Source of the DNA: an uncultured Pelagibacteraceae bacterium
Lineage (GTDB): Bacteria > Pseudomonadota > Alphaproteobacteria > Pelagibacterales > Pelagibacteraceae
Reading direction: 5' to 3'
Assembly (NCBI GenBank): GCA_902569785.1
Contig: CACFVO010000001.1
Span: forward strand, 51,971 to 115,970
DNA: 64,000 nt
Part shown: piece by piece, positions 1 through 8,829 of the stretch
How the letters are laid out: the number at the start of each line of letters is the position of its first letter
Position numbering within the stretch: position 1 is the first letter of the stretch
Translations under genes and position numbers: made by a program
The notes under the pieces: generated by a model
Told to the model about the DNA's origin: nothing
Database searches by the model: none
The model's input: the letters and a program-made list of their open reading frames with translations, nothing else

Positions 1-124
1 AATCTCACAAGATACAGGTTTGCCTGTTACTATAGCTGATGATCCATTATCATGTGTAGCTGTTGGTACAGGAAGAGCTTTAGAAAATGAAGAATTATTT
101 TCTACAATGTTATCCGAGTATTAA
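1..124 (+). CDS. mreB: Rod shape-determining protein MreB, C-terminal end only
   Basis: The frame starting at base 2 is open from the window edge to a TAA at 122-124 and encodes about 40 residues, including [20 protein letters not shown], the typical end of the actin-like MreB protein. The next genes are mreC and mreD in the usual order, which supports the call. MreB forms membrane-associated filaments that position the elongation machinery of the cell wall. Only the tail is visible, so nothing can be said about the nucleotide-binding part or the promoter. Confidence 0.9.
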   Translation, partial: ISQDTGLPVTIADDPLSCVAVGTGRALENEELFSTMLSEY

Positions 125-141
125 TTTATCTAAAAAGATAA

Positions 142-993
142 ATGTCCTCTAGTAGAGATGATTTTGGTATAGCGTTTCGTTCAGCCCTTTTACAAAGAGG
201 TGCTGCACAAAAATTTTCATTAGTTTTTTTAATAATTATAGCAAGTGTTATCTTTTTTTTAGATGTTTACGGTTTTAGTTTTATGAAACCTGTAAGGTCT
301 ATTGTTAACGATGGAATTTATAGAGTTTCATTAATAGCCTCATCTCCATCCAGATTTATTCCAAAAGCAACACAAAGTGTCACAAATTTATTTAATATAA
401 AAAGCGAAAATGAAAAATTAAAAAAAGCACTAGAAGTTTATAGGCAAAAAGAGCTTAGTGTCGAATACTTAACCAATCAAAATAAAAGTTTAAGAAAAAT
501 TTTAGAGTCGGATGAAACTTTATTTCAATTTCAATCAAAAACTATTCTTTCAAAAGTTTTAATTGACAAAAGTAGCCCGTATTTAAAATCAATCATTATT
601 AACAGAGGGTCTAAATCAGGTATTTTAAAAGGAATGCCAGTTTTAGACAAAGAATATTTAGTTGGTCGAGTTGTAGAAACAAACTACTTGTCTTCAAGAG
701 TTTTGCTTTTAAATGATTTAAACAGCAGAATACCCGTAACTTTTGGCGAAGATGGAGTCCAAGCAATTTTAAAAGGCAGTGGCGGATCAAAGCCAGTGCT
801 AGAATATTTACCCGAAGGTTACGTGGTTGAAGAAGGAATAGAAGTATTTACTTCTGGAAAAGATAGAATATTCCTTCCAGGATCTCCAATTGGAATCACA
901 ACAGAAAAAGGACAAGTAAAACTATTTTCTGAGTCTAGCCAACTTTCATTTGTTAAAGTTGATCTTTCAAAACAAAATAAGGAGGTTTTTTAA
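142..993 (+). CDS. mreC: Rod shape-determining protein MreC
   Basis: This 283-residue protein has a short cytoplasmic N-terminus, one membrane segment at about residues 25-45, a charged coiled-coil stretch at about 88-120 (NIKSENEKLKKALEVYRQKE) and then a beta-rich periplasmic domain with the family motif around NRGSKSGILKGMPV. MreC links MreB filaments to the periplasmic wall synthases PBP2 and RodA. It begins 17 bases after mreB and ends directly against the ATG of mreD, so the genes are surely co-transcribed. The Shine-Dalgarno upstream of the ATG is weak. Length is normal for the family. Confidence 0.93.
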   Translation: MSSSRDDFGIAFRSALLQRGAAQKFSLVFLIIIASVIFFLDVYGFSFMKPVRSIVNDGIYRVSLIASSPSRFIPKATQSVTNLFNIKSENEKLKKALEVYRQKELSVEYLTNQNKSLRKILESDETLFQFQSKTILSKVLIDKSSPYLKSIIINRGSKSGILKGMPVLDKEYLVGRVVETNYLSSRVLLLNDLNSRIPVTFGEDGVQAILKGSGGSKPVLEYLPEGYVVEEGIEVFTSGKDRIFLPGSPIGITTEKGQVKLFSESSQLSFVKVDLSKQNKEVF

Positions 994-1506
994 ATGTCAA
1001 AATTTAATACGATAAGCAAAGCTATTAATCTTGGTCCTCTTGTTCTTTTATATTATTTATCTCTTAGTGAAATAGACAGTCATTTTGAAAATTATTTTGA
1101 AATTTTATCTTTTAATATACAATTAATCATAATTTATTTTTGGGTTTCAAAAAGACCAGAAGCACTTGGAAATGGACATATCTTTTTTGCCGGTCTGATT
1201 AATGATGTTGTTATAGGTTTTCCTCTAGGCTTAAGTTCTTTATCTTATCTGGTAGTATCCTTTGTGGCTACTTACGTGAAAAATATGACAGTTAACACTA
1301 GAATTACGACCGACTGGTTTACTTTTTTTATTGCAATCTTTTTTTCTAATGCAATATTTTTTGCTTTGCTAACTAATTTTTCAGAGACAACTGTAAGCAT
1401 TACAGAAATGTCATACAATACTTTTTTTACTTTACTTTTCTTTCCATTTTTTTGGTTTATATTTACTTTCTATAACTCAATTATAACGACTGGAAAGAAT
1501 GCTTAG
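994..1506 (+). CDS. mreD: Rod shape-determining protein MreD
   Basis: This is a 170-residue, very hydrophobic protein with about five predicted membrane segments and the conserved core AGLINDVVIGFPLGLSSLSY, which resembles MreD. MreD is an inner-membrane partner of MreC in the elongasome. The ATG follows the mreC stop with no gap and is preceded by AAGGAGG inside the end of mreC. The 3' end overlaps the next gene by 8 bases. Sequence conservation in MreD is low, so position between mreC and the PBP2 gene carries much of the weight. Confidence 0.88.
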   Translation: MSKFNTISKAINLGPLVLLYYLSLSEIDSHFENYFEILSFNIQLIIIYFWVSKRPEALGNGHIFFAGLINDVVIGFPLGLSSLSYLVVSFVATYVKNMTVNTRITTDWFTFFIAIFFSNAIFFALLTNFSETTVSITEMSYNTFFTLLFFPFFWFIFTFYNSIITTGKNA

Positions 1507-3433
1507 CTCTGGATCTGGGAATACAGTTATAAAATCAAAATTAATAAGCAGAAGAATGTTTTTATTGTCTGTTAGCAAAGCTGTAGTTGTAGTCGGAGTT
1601 TTGGGTCGTTTGATCTCACTTCAAATTAATGAAAGCACCAAATATAAAACTTTATCTGATAAAAATAGATTTAGAGAATGGAAATTAGCTCCTGAACGAG
1701 GAATTATAAAAGATTATTTCAATAAAGAAATGGCCTCTAATAAACAAGTTTACCAAATACATTTAATACCTGAAAATGCACAAAGCATTGAAGAAGTATT
1801 TTTTAGACTTAAAACAATATTAAATATATCAGATAAAAAGATATTTTCTTTAAGAAAAAAAATAACAAAACAAAAGCCCTGGGAACCGATTATTGTTTCT
1901 GACAATTTAAATTGGTCAGAGTTTTCAAGAATAAATCTATTTTTGCATGAGCTACAAGGAGTAGAACCTATAGTATCAGTTGCAAGAGTATATAAAGATA
2001 GTTCCTCCGCTCATGCTTTAGGCTATGTTTCTCAAGTGAGCGCTAAAGATTTAAAAAACAAAAAATATTTAAAAGACATGTCAGTTCCTGGTATTGCAGT
2101 AGGTAAGACAGGACTTGAAAATAGATTAGATAAAGAAATAATAGGTGAAGTTGGTTTTCAAAGGTATGAAGTTAATGCTTTTGGAAAAAGAATTAAACAA
2201 ATCAAAGTTGACCCTGGCAAAGCGGGAAAAAGTTTTAAAACTACATTAGATTTAGAAGTTCAAAAATATGTAGCAGAAATACTGGGAAATAAAGCAGCAT
2301 CGGTATGTGTTATGGATATTTACAATGGGGATATTATATCTCTAGTATCCTCTCCTTCTTATGATCCAAATGCTTTTGTTCATGGAATAGACCAGGCGTA
2401 TTGGAAAAGTTTAATTAACAACGATAGAAAACCTTTAATTAATAAAGCTGTTTCAGGATTATATCCACCAGGATCAACTATTAAAACCCTTGTAGCATTA
2501 AGTGCTTTGGAAAATAAAATAATTCGACCTTTAGACACCGTCAGATGTAAAGGTAAAATTGAATTATTTGGTGAGAAATTTCATTGCTGGAAAAAAGAAG
2601 GTCACGGCATAATGAACATGAGAACAGGGATTAAGAGATCATGCGATGTGTATTTTTATGAAGTTGCTAGAAGACTAGGTGTAGACCGTTTATCAGAAAC
2701 AGCAAAAAAGTTTGGTCTTGGAAAAAAAGTTTTACAAGATTTTTCTGAAGAACGTTCAGGAGTAGTGCCTAGTACTTCTTGGAAAAAAAAATATATTGGT
2801 CAAAACTGGTATTTAGGAGAAACATTACACTCAGGAATAGGCCAAGGTTATTTTCAAAGTACACCAATTCAATTATGCTTAATGACTGCTCAAATAGCTA
2901 ATGGAGGATTTGAAATTAAACCTAGAATACTGTTTGACAAAACAAAAAATAATTTAAAAGAGTATTTAAAATTTAAAAATGAAAATCCTGGTCAACCTCT
3001 ACCCGCTGACCTACTAGTATCCAATTTTGATTTAAAACCATTATTTAAGAATCAGGAAAACATAAAGATTATAAAAGATGCGATGTACTCATCTTCAAAT
3101 GAACCAGGAGGAACCTCTTATAGATCAAGATTAGAAGACAAAAGATTTACTTTTGCTGGCAAGACAGGCTCATCTCAGATTAGAAAATTTACGGAAGCAC
3201 AGCGAGAGGCAGAAGTAAAACAAGAACAATTAAAATATGAAAATCGAGACCACGCTTTATTTATTGCTTTTGCTCCAGTAAGCGATCCTAAATATGCAAT
3301 TAGCGTTGTAGTAGAACATGGTGGCACAGGAAGTAAAGCTGCAGCACCAATAGCAAAAAAAGTTATTAAAAAAGTTTTAGAACGTCACAGTTTACGACAA
3401 TCTATAAGAAATTTACCAGGAGATTCTATTTAA
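1499..3433 (+). CDS. mrdA: Penicillin-binding protein 2 (peptidoglycan transpeptidase)
   Basis: A class B penicillin-binding protein of 644 residues. It has one N-terminal membrane anchor (about 20-42), a dimerisation region, and a transpeptidase domain with the active-site serine motif GSTIK (S326, K329), SCD at 381-383 as the SxN-equivalent motif (aspartate is usual in PBP2) and KTG near residue 550. It crosslinks peptidoglycan during cell elongation together with RodA. The start lies inside the end of mreD, and its stop overlaps the ATG of rodA, so translation is probably coupled along the cluster. Confidence 0.95.
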   Translation: MLSSGSGNTVIKSKLISRRMFLLSVSKAVVVVGVLGRLISLQINESTKYKTLSDKNRFREWKLAPERGIIKDYFNKEMASNKQVYQIHLIPENAQSIEEVFFRLKTILNISDKKIFSLRKKITKQKPWEPIIVSDNLNWSEFSRINLFLHELQGVEPIVSVARVYKDSSSAHALGYVSQVSAKDLKNKKYLKDMSVPGIAVGKTGLENRLDKEIIGEVGFQRYEVNAFGKRIKQIKVDPGKAGKSFKTTLDLEVQKYVAEILGNKAASVCVMDIYNGDIISLVSSPSYDPNAFVHGIDQAYWKSLINNDRKPLINKAVSGLYPPGSTIKTLVALSALENKIIRPLDTVRCKGKIELFGEKFHCWKKEGHGIMNMRTGIKRSCDVYFYEVARRLGVDRLSETAKKFGLGKKVLQDFSEERSGVVPSTSWKKKYIGQNWYLGETLHSGIGQGYFQSTPIQLCLMTAQIANGGFEIKPRILFDKTKNNLKEYLKFKNENPGQPLPADLLVSNFDLKPLFKNQENIKIIKDAMYSSSNEPGGTSYRSRLEDKRFTFAGKTGSSQIRKFTEAQREAEVKQEQLKYENRDHALFIAFAPVSDPKYAISVVVEHGGTGSKAAAPIAKKVIKKVLERHSLRQSIRNLPGDSI

Positions 3434-4557
3434 TGTTTCAACCTAGGTCCATACAATCATCTTTAAGTTTTAGAGATAAACTTTACTCTATTGATTATGT
3501 TTTAGTTTTTTCTATTTTAATTTTAGGAATTGTGAGTATGTTTGCAATGTACTCGACAGATGGTGGAGAATTTAAATACCACACTGAAAGTCATATTCTC
3601 AGATTTTTTGTTTTCTTCTTAATGTTTTTTATTTTATCTTTTGTACAAATAAGATTTTGGCATACTACTAGCTATTTTATCTATCTAGTTTTTCTTATTC
3701 TTCTTATAGGAGTTAAATATTTTGGATTAACATCATCAGGATCACAACGATGGTTAAATTTTTACTTTATGAATCTTCAGCCTTCTGAGTTGATGAAGAT
3801 AGGTTTGATTTTATTTTTAGCAAAATATTATCATCGTATTCCAATAGAGAGCGTTAATAAGTTGAAATTCCTTTTTCTTCCGATATTTGTTTTAATTTTT
3901 CCAGTACTGCTAGTTGTAATGCAGCCAGATCTAGGGACCTCCATTTTAATTGCTGCAGGGGGTTTAATAGTAGCTTGGCTCGCTGGAGTAAGGATAAAGT
4001 TTTTTATTTATTCTTTATTAATTTTTATTTCATTATTGCCTATAGCTATTTCTTTTTTAAAGCCATATCAAAAATCAAGAATATTAACATTTTTAAATCC
4101 TGAAAAAGATCCATTAGGAGCTGGCTATCAAATTATACAGTCTAAAATTGCTATAGGTTCAGGAGGTCTTTTTGGTAAAGGTTTTTTGAATGGATCACAA
4201 AGTTATCTTGATTATTTACCAGAAAAACACACTGATTTTATATTCACTTTATTTTCTGAAGAGTTTGGTTTCTTTGGATCAGTATTCATCTTGTTGCTTT
4301 ACGGAGTGATTATTTTAAGAATAGTTAAAATAGGAAACATAACTAGGAGTAATTTTGGAAAACTTTATTGTTATAGTTTTGCAACAGCATTTTTTATTTA
4401 TGTAATAGTAAATATGGGTATGGTCCTAGGATTATTACCAATTGTAGGCTCTCCTTTACCCATTATGTCTTATGGAGGTTCATCTATGATGGCAATTATG
4501 CTCGGATTAGGCATTGCAATGTCTTGTAAGGTATACAAAGACATGCCAGTTAATTAA
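3433..4557 (+). CDS. rodA: Rod shape-determining protein RodA (SEDS glycosyltransferase)
   Basis: A 374-residue SEDS-family membrane protein with about ten membrane segments. Recognisable stretches are SSGSQRWLNFYFMNLQPSEL near residue 100, VVMQPDLGTS near 160, and PLPIMSYGGSSM close to the C-terminus. RodA polymerises lipid II into glycan strands and works as a pair with the PBP2 encoded immediately upstream, with which it shares the A of TAATG. Length and motifs are standard. It ends the mre-mrd run; an 83-base gap follows before the bactofilin gene. Confidence 0.94.
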   Translation: MFQPRSIQSSLSFRDKLYSIDYVLVFSILILGIVSMFAMYSTDGGEFKYHTESHILRFFVFFLMFFILSFVQIRFWHTTSYFIYLVFLILLIGVKYFGLTSSGSQRWLNFYFMNLQPSELMKIGLILFLAKYYHRIPIESVNKLKFLFLPIFVLIFPVLLVVMQPDLGTSILIAAGGLIVAWLAGVRIKFFIYSLLIFISLLPIAISFLKPYQKSRILTFLNPEKDPLGAGYQIIQSKIAIGSGGLFGKGFLNGSQSYLDYLPEKHTDFIFTLFSEEFGFFGSVFILLLYGVIILRIVKIGNITRSNFGKLYCYSFATAFFIYVIVNMGMVLGLLPIVGSPLPIMSYGGSSMMAIMLGLGIAMSCKVYKDMPVN

Positions 4558-4640
4558 AAAAAAGACCTATAATGGGCAGAGTTTTTTTTTAAAAAAGACT
4601 TGTTAATATTACTAATAGGTGATTAGATTAATAAAAATAT

Positions 4641-5105
4641 ATGTTCGGAGACAAAAAAAATAAAATAAAAGATACTGAAAGATCCTTAATAAGCGAAACA
4701 GTAAGTATTGAAGGAACAATAAATAGTTCTGGAGCTATTGATGTTGCAGGTCTAGTTAAAGGTCCAGTAACTTCAAAAGAAATAGTTATTAGAGAAACCG
4801 GATCAATTACAGGCTCTATCGAAGGAGATAGAGTTGAAATACATGGTCACATGGATGGAAAAATATCAGGTGACGAGGTGATTGTCGGAAGCACTGGCAC
4901 AGTTAAAGGCGATATCGAGTTTGGCAATAATCTAAAAACAGAAAATGGCGCAGACATAGATGGATACATTAAAAAAACTCATGGATCTAAATCTAAACTT
5001 AAACCTGACTTTTTATTTAGCAAATCATCAAAAGAAGAGAAGAAGACCAAAGAAAATGGTGGCTCTGAAGCAAATTTAAACAAAGATTCAGAAGTTTTAG
5101 CCTAA
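4641..5105 (+). CDS. Bactofilin family cytoskeletal protein
   Basis: A 154-residue protein whose centre (about 22-105) is built of short repeating beta strands typical of bactofilins (ISETVSIEGTINSSGAIDVA, then GSITGSIEGDRVEIHGHMDG and GTVKGDIEFGN). The flanking ends are charged and probably disordered. Bactofilins self-assemble into nucleotide-free filaments that recruit wall enzymes and influence cell curvature or stalks. Its place just after rodA fits a role in shape. There is no clear Shine-Dalgarno before the ATG; a weak promoter-like TTGTTA with a poor -10 lies in the 83-base gap. Confidence 0.88.
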   Translation: MFGDKKNKIKDTERSLISETVSIEGTINSSGAIDVAGLVKGPVTSKEIVIRETGSITGSIEGDRVEIHGHMDGKISGDEVIVGSTGTVKGDIEFGNNLKTENGADIDGYIKKTHGSKSKLKPDFLFSKSSKEEKKTKENGGSEANLNKDSEVLA

Positions 5106-5150
5106 TCTATCGCACTACAAAATCTATAAAGTTTGCATTATAAATTTTCT

Positions 5151-6410
5151 ATGGAAAAATATAAGTGTAAATCTGTAGGGGTTGTAGGAGCTGGCATACA
5201 AGGGATCTGTGTAGGTCTTCAATTAATTAAAAAAGGAATTCCAGTTACTATATTTGACAGAAGTGACCCTTTGTCTTCAGAATTCAAATCTGCATCTTAT
5301 GGAAATGCGGGTCACTTTTCTCCTTATGCAGTTTTACAATTTAATCGTCCCGATGTTTTGTATGATGTCCCTAAAATGCTTTTTGGTTCTAACGGCCCTC
5401 TAGCTTTAAAATGGAATTATGTTCCAAGTTTGATGCCTTGGATATTAAATTACTTAAAAAGATTTAATAAGAAATCAATGTTGCATACTGCAAAATATAT
5501 GCATCAAATTTTAAGTTTATCAAATGATGCATACGAAGAGATATTTAAGGAGATAGACACAACTAATTTAATTGAAAGAAAAGGTATTATTTATGTTTGG
5601 ACGAATAAAAATTTAAAAAGCAGAAAGCTTGAAATCAAAGTTAGAAATGACTTAGGTATAGAACAAAAACTTTTAACTAAGAAAGAAATTTTAGATTTAG
5701 AACCTAACTTGAGCCCAGCATTTGATGCTGGTGTAATTTATGAAAACGCAATGCATGCTAGAGATCCTCATGGAATTTTAAAAGCAATATTTAAGCTTTT
5801 TTTAATTAAAGGAGGAAAATTTATCCAAGAAAATATTATAAATCTTAAACAAGTTGATGATAGTCAAACCATTGTTAAATCAGAAAAAAATAAATACATT
5901 TTTGAAAAAATTGTAATTGCTTCAGGAGCTTTTTCAAAAAATTTAACAGATCAATTAGAAGAAAACATCCCTCTTGATACTGAGCGAGGATATCATGTTC
6001 ATTTTAAAAATATGGAACATTTAATTTCTAGACCAGTGATCTTTTTAGACAGAGGTTTTGGCATGACTCCAATGAATCAAGGATTAAGAGCTGTCGGCAC
6101 TGTTGAACTCGGAGGTTTAAAAAATCCTCCATCCAAAAAACGTATCGATTATCTCATAAGATGTGCAAAAGAGCTTTTACCACAACTTAAAAAGCATGAT
6201 GATGAATGGTTAGGTTTTAGACCAACACTACCAGATTTTTTACCTATCCTTGGCCCTTCCTTAAAAAATAAAAACATCATTTATGCATTTGGCCATCATC
6301 ATTTAGGCTGGACTCTAGGAGCTATAACAGGCAAAATTATCTCTAAGATAGTTGCGGAAGAGAAAACAAATTTAGATTTATCTCCCTACAGCTCAAAAAG
6401 ATTTAATTAG
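5151..6410 (+). CDS. FAD-dependent oxidoreductase, DadA-like (D-amino-acid dehydrogenase family)
   Basis: A DAO-superfamily flavoprotein of about 419 residues. It has an N-terminal dinucleotide-binding fold (VGVVGAGIQGICVGLQLIKK), the stretch SYGNAGHFSPY that in DadA-type enzymes follows the FAD-contacting loop, and a C-terminal FAD segment around FGHHHLGWTLGAITGKIIS. The ORF track starts at a TTG at 5133; I prefer the ATG at 5151 because the fold begins right after it. Such enzymes oxidise D-amino acids or related amines to keto acids and pass electrons to the respiratory chain. The substrate cannot be read from sequence. It is followed 7 bases later by an exporter gene and then by a D-2-hydroxyacid dehydrogenase. 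Confidence 0.8.
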   Translation: MEKYKCKSVGVVGAGIQGICVGLQLIKKGIPVTIFDRSDPLSSEFKSASYGNAGHFSPYAVLQFNRPDVLYDVPKMLFGSNGPLALKWNYVPSLMPWILNYLKRFNKKSMLHTAKYMHQILSLSNDAYEEIFKEIDTTNLIERKGIIYVWTNKNLKSRKLEIKVRNDLGIEQKLLTKKEILDLEPNLSPAFDAGVIYENAMHARDPHGILKAIFKLFLIKGGKFIQENIINLKQVDDSQTIVKSEKNKYIFEKIVIASGAFSKNLTDQLEENIPLDTERGYHVHFKNMEHLISRPVIFLDRGFGMTPMNQGLRAVGTVELGGLKNPPSKKRIDYLIRCAKELLPQLKKHDDEWLGFRPTLPDFLPILGPSLKNKNIIYAFGHHHLGWTLGAITGKIISKIVAEEKTNLDLSPYSSKRFN

Positions 6411-6417
6411 GAGAATT

Positions 6418-7311
6418 TTGTCGAAAAATTATTTAGCTTATTTATTTTTAATTCTAGCAGCGTTGTTTTGGTCAGGTAATTTTATCGTTGGTAAATTCGC
6501 TACATTATTTCAAATTCCTCCACTTACATTAAATGTTTTTAGATGGATTGCAGTTTGGTTTATATTGATACCTTTCACTCATAAAGAAATTTACAACAAT
6601 CTACCTTATATAAAAAAAAATTGGCTTGTAATTAGTTTTATGGGAGTAATTACAATAAGTACGTTTAACTCAGTTGTTTATTTTGCCTTGAACTATACTC
6701 AAGTTATAAATGCAGTTTTAATGCTCGCAGCTATCCCAGCAGCTACAATTGTTCTTTCATCTTTAATGAAAATTGAAAAAACAAATATTTTTCAAATAGT
6801 TGGACTCATTTTATCTATTATAGGAATTGGATCAATAATTTCTAATGGTGACATTCAAAAAATTATTTCTTTAAGCTTTAATAAGGGAGATTTATGGATG
6901 CTAGTTTGTGTAATTACTTGGTCACTTTATTCTACTTTACTTAAAAAATACAAATTTAAATTTTCACAATTTACTTTAATACAATTAATGGTTTCTGTTG
7001 GAATACTTTTTTTAATACCACAATTTTTTTACGAAAAATCTATAGGCCTTGAATTAAATCTAAATAAAGCATTTTTTCTAATTCTTTTTTATGTAGTCAT
7101 ATTTCCAGCAATAGCAGCTTATTACTGTTGGCAAAAAGGTATAGAGATAATTGGACCAAATAGATCTACTATGTTTATTCAATTGATGCCTTTATTTAGC
7201 GCGATTATGGCAATCATTATTTTTAATGAAAAATTCGAGCTATATCATTTTGCAGGAGCTAGTTTTATATTAATTGGTATTTATCTATCAAATAGGAAAG
7301 CAAATGATTAA
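6418..7311 (+). CDS. DMT-superfamily (EamA) transporter
   Basis: A 297-residue membrane protein with about ten membrane segments arranged as two EamA repeats (ILAALFWSGNFIVGKF at the start, ITWSLYSTLLKKYK in the second half). Such proteins are mostly exporters of amino acids or metabolites. The start is a TTG; the sequence TTAGGAGAATTTTG places a good Shine-Dalgarno at the stop codon of the upstream gene, which supports this unusual start. The stop overlaps the ATG of the next gene. The substrate is unknown, though the flanking genes hint at an amino or hydroxy acid. Confidence 0.82.
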   Translation: MSKNYLAYLFLILAALFWSGNFIVGKFATLFQIPPLTLNVFRWIAVWFILIPFTHKEIYNNLPYIKKNWLVISFMGVITISTFNSVVYFALNYTQVINAVLMLAAIPAATIVLSSLMKIEKTNIFQIVGLILSIIGIGSIISNGDIQKIISLSFNKGDLWMLVCVITWSLYSTLLKKYKFKFSQFTLIQLMVSVGILFLIPQFFYEKSIGLELNLNKAFFLILFYVVIFPAIAAYYCWQKGIEIIGPNRSTMFIQLMPLFSAIMAIIIFNEKFELYHFAGASFILIGIYLSNRKAND

Positions 7312-8254
7312 AGTTGCAATTTTAGATGACTATCAAGACATATTTAAACAAATAATTGATATTCAAAAATATAAAGAAAAATATAGTTTTGAAATTTTTA
7401 ATGAACCATTTTTAAATGAAAATGAGGCAATCGTTGCTCTAGAGGAGTTCGAAGCACTTTTTATAATGAGAGAAAGAACTCCAATTACAAGAGCATTAAT
7501 TACCGGACTTCCAAAGTTGAAATATATTATGACTTCCGGAATGAGAAATAATGCTATTGATTTAGAAACAACAAAAAAAAATAAAATTATAGTTTGTGGA
7601 ACAGAAATTAATCCAAATCCTGCAGCTGAAATAACTTGGGCGTTAATTTTAGGCCTTTATAGAAATATGAGACAGGAGATTGATAATATGTTCCAAGGGT
7701 ATTGGCAAACAACAATTGGTTTTGAATTAAAGGGTAAATTGATAGGTTTAATTGGTCTCGGTAAAATTGGAACACAAGTCGCTAAAGTTGCAAAAGCTTT
7801 TGGGATGGAGGTTTGTGCATGGAGTGAAAATTTGGATTTATCTCACGCCAATAAAATTGGAGTTTTACCAATGAGTAAAGAAGATTTATTAAAAACAGCT
7901 GATATTATTTCAATACATCTAGTGCTTGGAGACAGGTATAAAAATCTAATTACAAAAAAAGAATTTGAATTGATGAAAAAATCATCATTCTTAATCAATA
8001 CATCACGCGGTCAAATTATTAATGAAGATGATTTAATTGAAGCTCTCAAAGAAGAAAAAATTGCTGGTGTAGGTCTAGATGTTTATGATAAGGAGCCACT
8101 TCCACAAGACCATAAATTGAGATTTCTTCCTAATGCGTTGTTATTGCCTCATATCGGTTACGTAACAGCTGAAAATTATTCTAAATTTTATTATCAAATG
8201 ATCGAAAATCTTGAAAGCTGCCTAAAAAAGAAGCCTTTAAGGATAATATCTTAA
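7304..8254 (+). CDS. D-2-hydroxyacid dehydrogenase family protein (NAD-binding)
   Basis: A 316-residue protein with the D-isomer-specific 2-hydroxyacid dehydrogenase layout. A catalytic-domain N-terminus is followed by the Rossmann motif LIGLIGLGKIGTQVAKVAKA, then SFLINTSRGQIINEDDLIEA and the catalytic histidine in LLLPHIGYVT. The ORF track begins at 7274, inside the upstream gene; I use the ATG at 7304, where MIKVAILDDYQD starts the domain, overlapping the transporter stop by 8 bases. It reduces or oxidises a 2-keto/2-hydroxy acid pair with NAD(P). Phosphoglycerate dehydrogenase is unlikely because there is no C-terminal regulatory domain. Confidence 0.85.
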   Translation: MIKVAILDDYQDIFKQIIDIQKYKEKYSFEIFNEPFLNENEAIVALEEFEALFIMRERTPITRALITGLPKLKYIMTSGMRNNAIDLETTKKNKIIVCGTEINPNPAAEITWALILGLYRNMRQEIDNMFQGYWQTTIGFELKGKLIGLIGLGKIGTQVAKVAKAFGMEVCAWSENLDLSHANKIGVLPMSKEDLLKTADIISIHLVLGDRYKNLITKKEFELMKKSSFLINTSRGQIINEDDLIEALKEEKIAGVGLDVYDKEPLPQDHKLRFLPNALLLPHIGYVTAENYSKFYYQMIENLESCLKKKPLRIIS

Positions 8255-8365
8255 ATAGGCACTTCCATTATAGGTTGTATTATATATAAACTCAATTTGA
8301 GTGATTCGTTTGTTTTATAACAGGCAAATCTCTGCTTAAATTAGGAGTAAATAAAAAAAGGGAGT

Positions 8366-8689
8366 ATGAAAAAAATTTTCGTTTTATTAACAACAATGTT
8401 GTTACTTAATGGTTGTGCGGAGTCCATGGCATTACTTGGCACTTCGGTTAGTGGAGCTTCAAACGGAAAAATACTTCAATCCTCTTTAAATTCCGCAATA
8501 AGCTATGGTGTAAAAAAGCAGACCGGCAAAGCTCCTTTAGAGCATGTTAAAGCTTATGCCGAAAAAATAAATCCTGAGAAAAAAAAAGAGCCATGCTTAT
8601 CATTTCTTGAAAAAACTAATTCAGAAATTTGTACAATTGTAAAAAAACGACTTATTTTAACTAAATCAAAAATAAAATACTTAAATTAA
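8366..8689 (+). CDS. Small putative lipoprotein, first copy of a tandem pair
   Basis: A 107-residue protein with a lipoprotein signal peptide (lipobox LLNGC, cysteine at residue 17). Its core, ALLGTSVSGASNGKILQSSL followed by SYGVKKQTGKAPLEHV, is nearly repeated by the next gene. I do not recognise a family with known function. It lacks the roughly 60-residue tail of the second copy. The -1 frame stays open from about 8668 to a TGA at 8746-8748, so a single-base indel could have shortened it. A clear Shine-Dalgarno (AAAGGGAG) precedes the ATG. Confidence 0.72.
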   Translation: MKKIFVLLTTMLLLNGCAESMALLGTSVSGASNGKILQSSLNSAISYGVKKQTGKAPLEHVKAYAEKINPEKKKEPCLSFLEKTNSEICTIVKKRLILTKSKIKYLN

Positions 8690-8829
8690 CCTCTCCTAAA
8701 AAAAAGCCTAAAGAAAACTTAGATTTCAACTACCTTAAGTTGTGTTGATAAAAATAATTAGGCTTACAATTAACTTTTATTTAAATAAGAAGCAGATATA
8801 CGAAAGCAATCAATGCAAGCCAAAAAACT

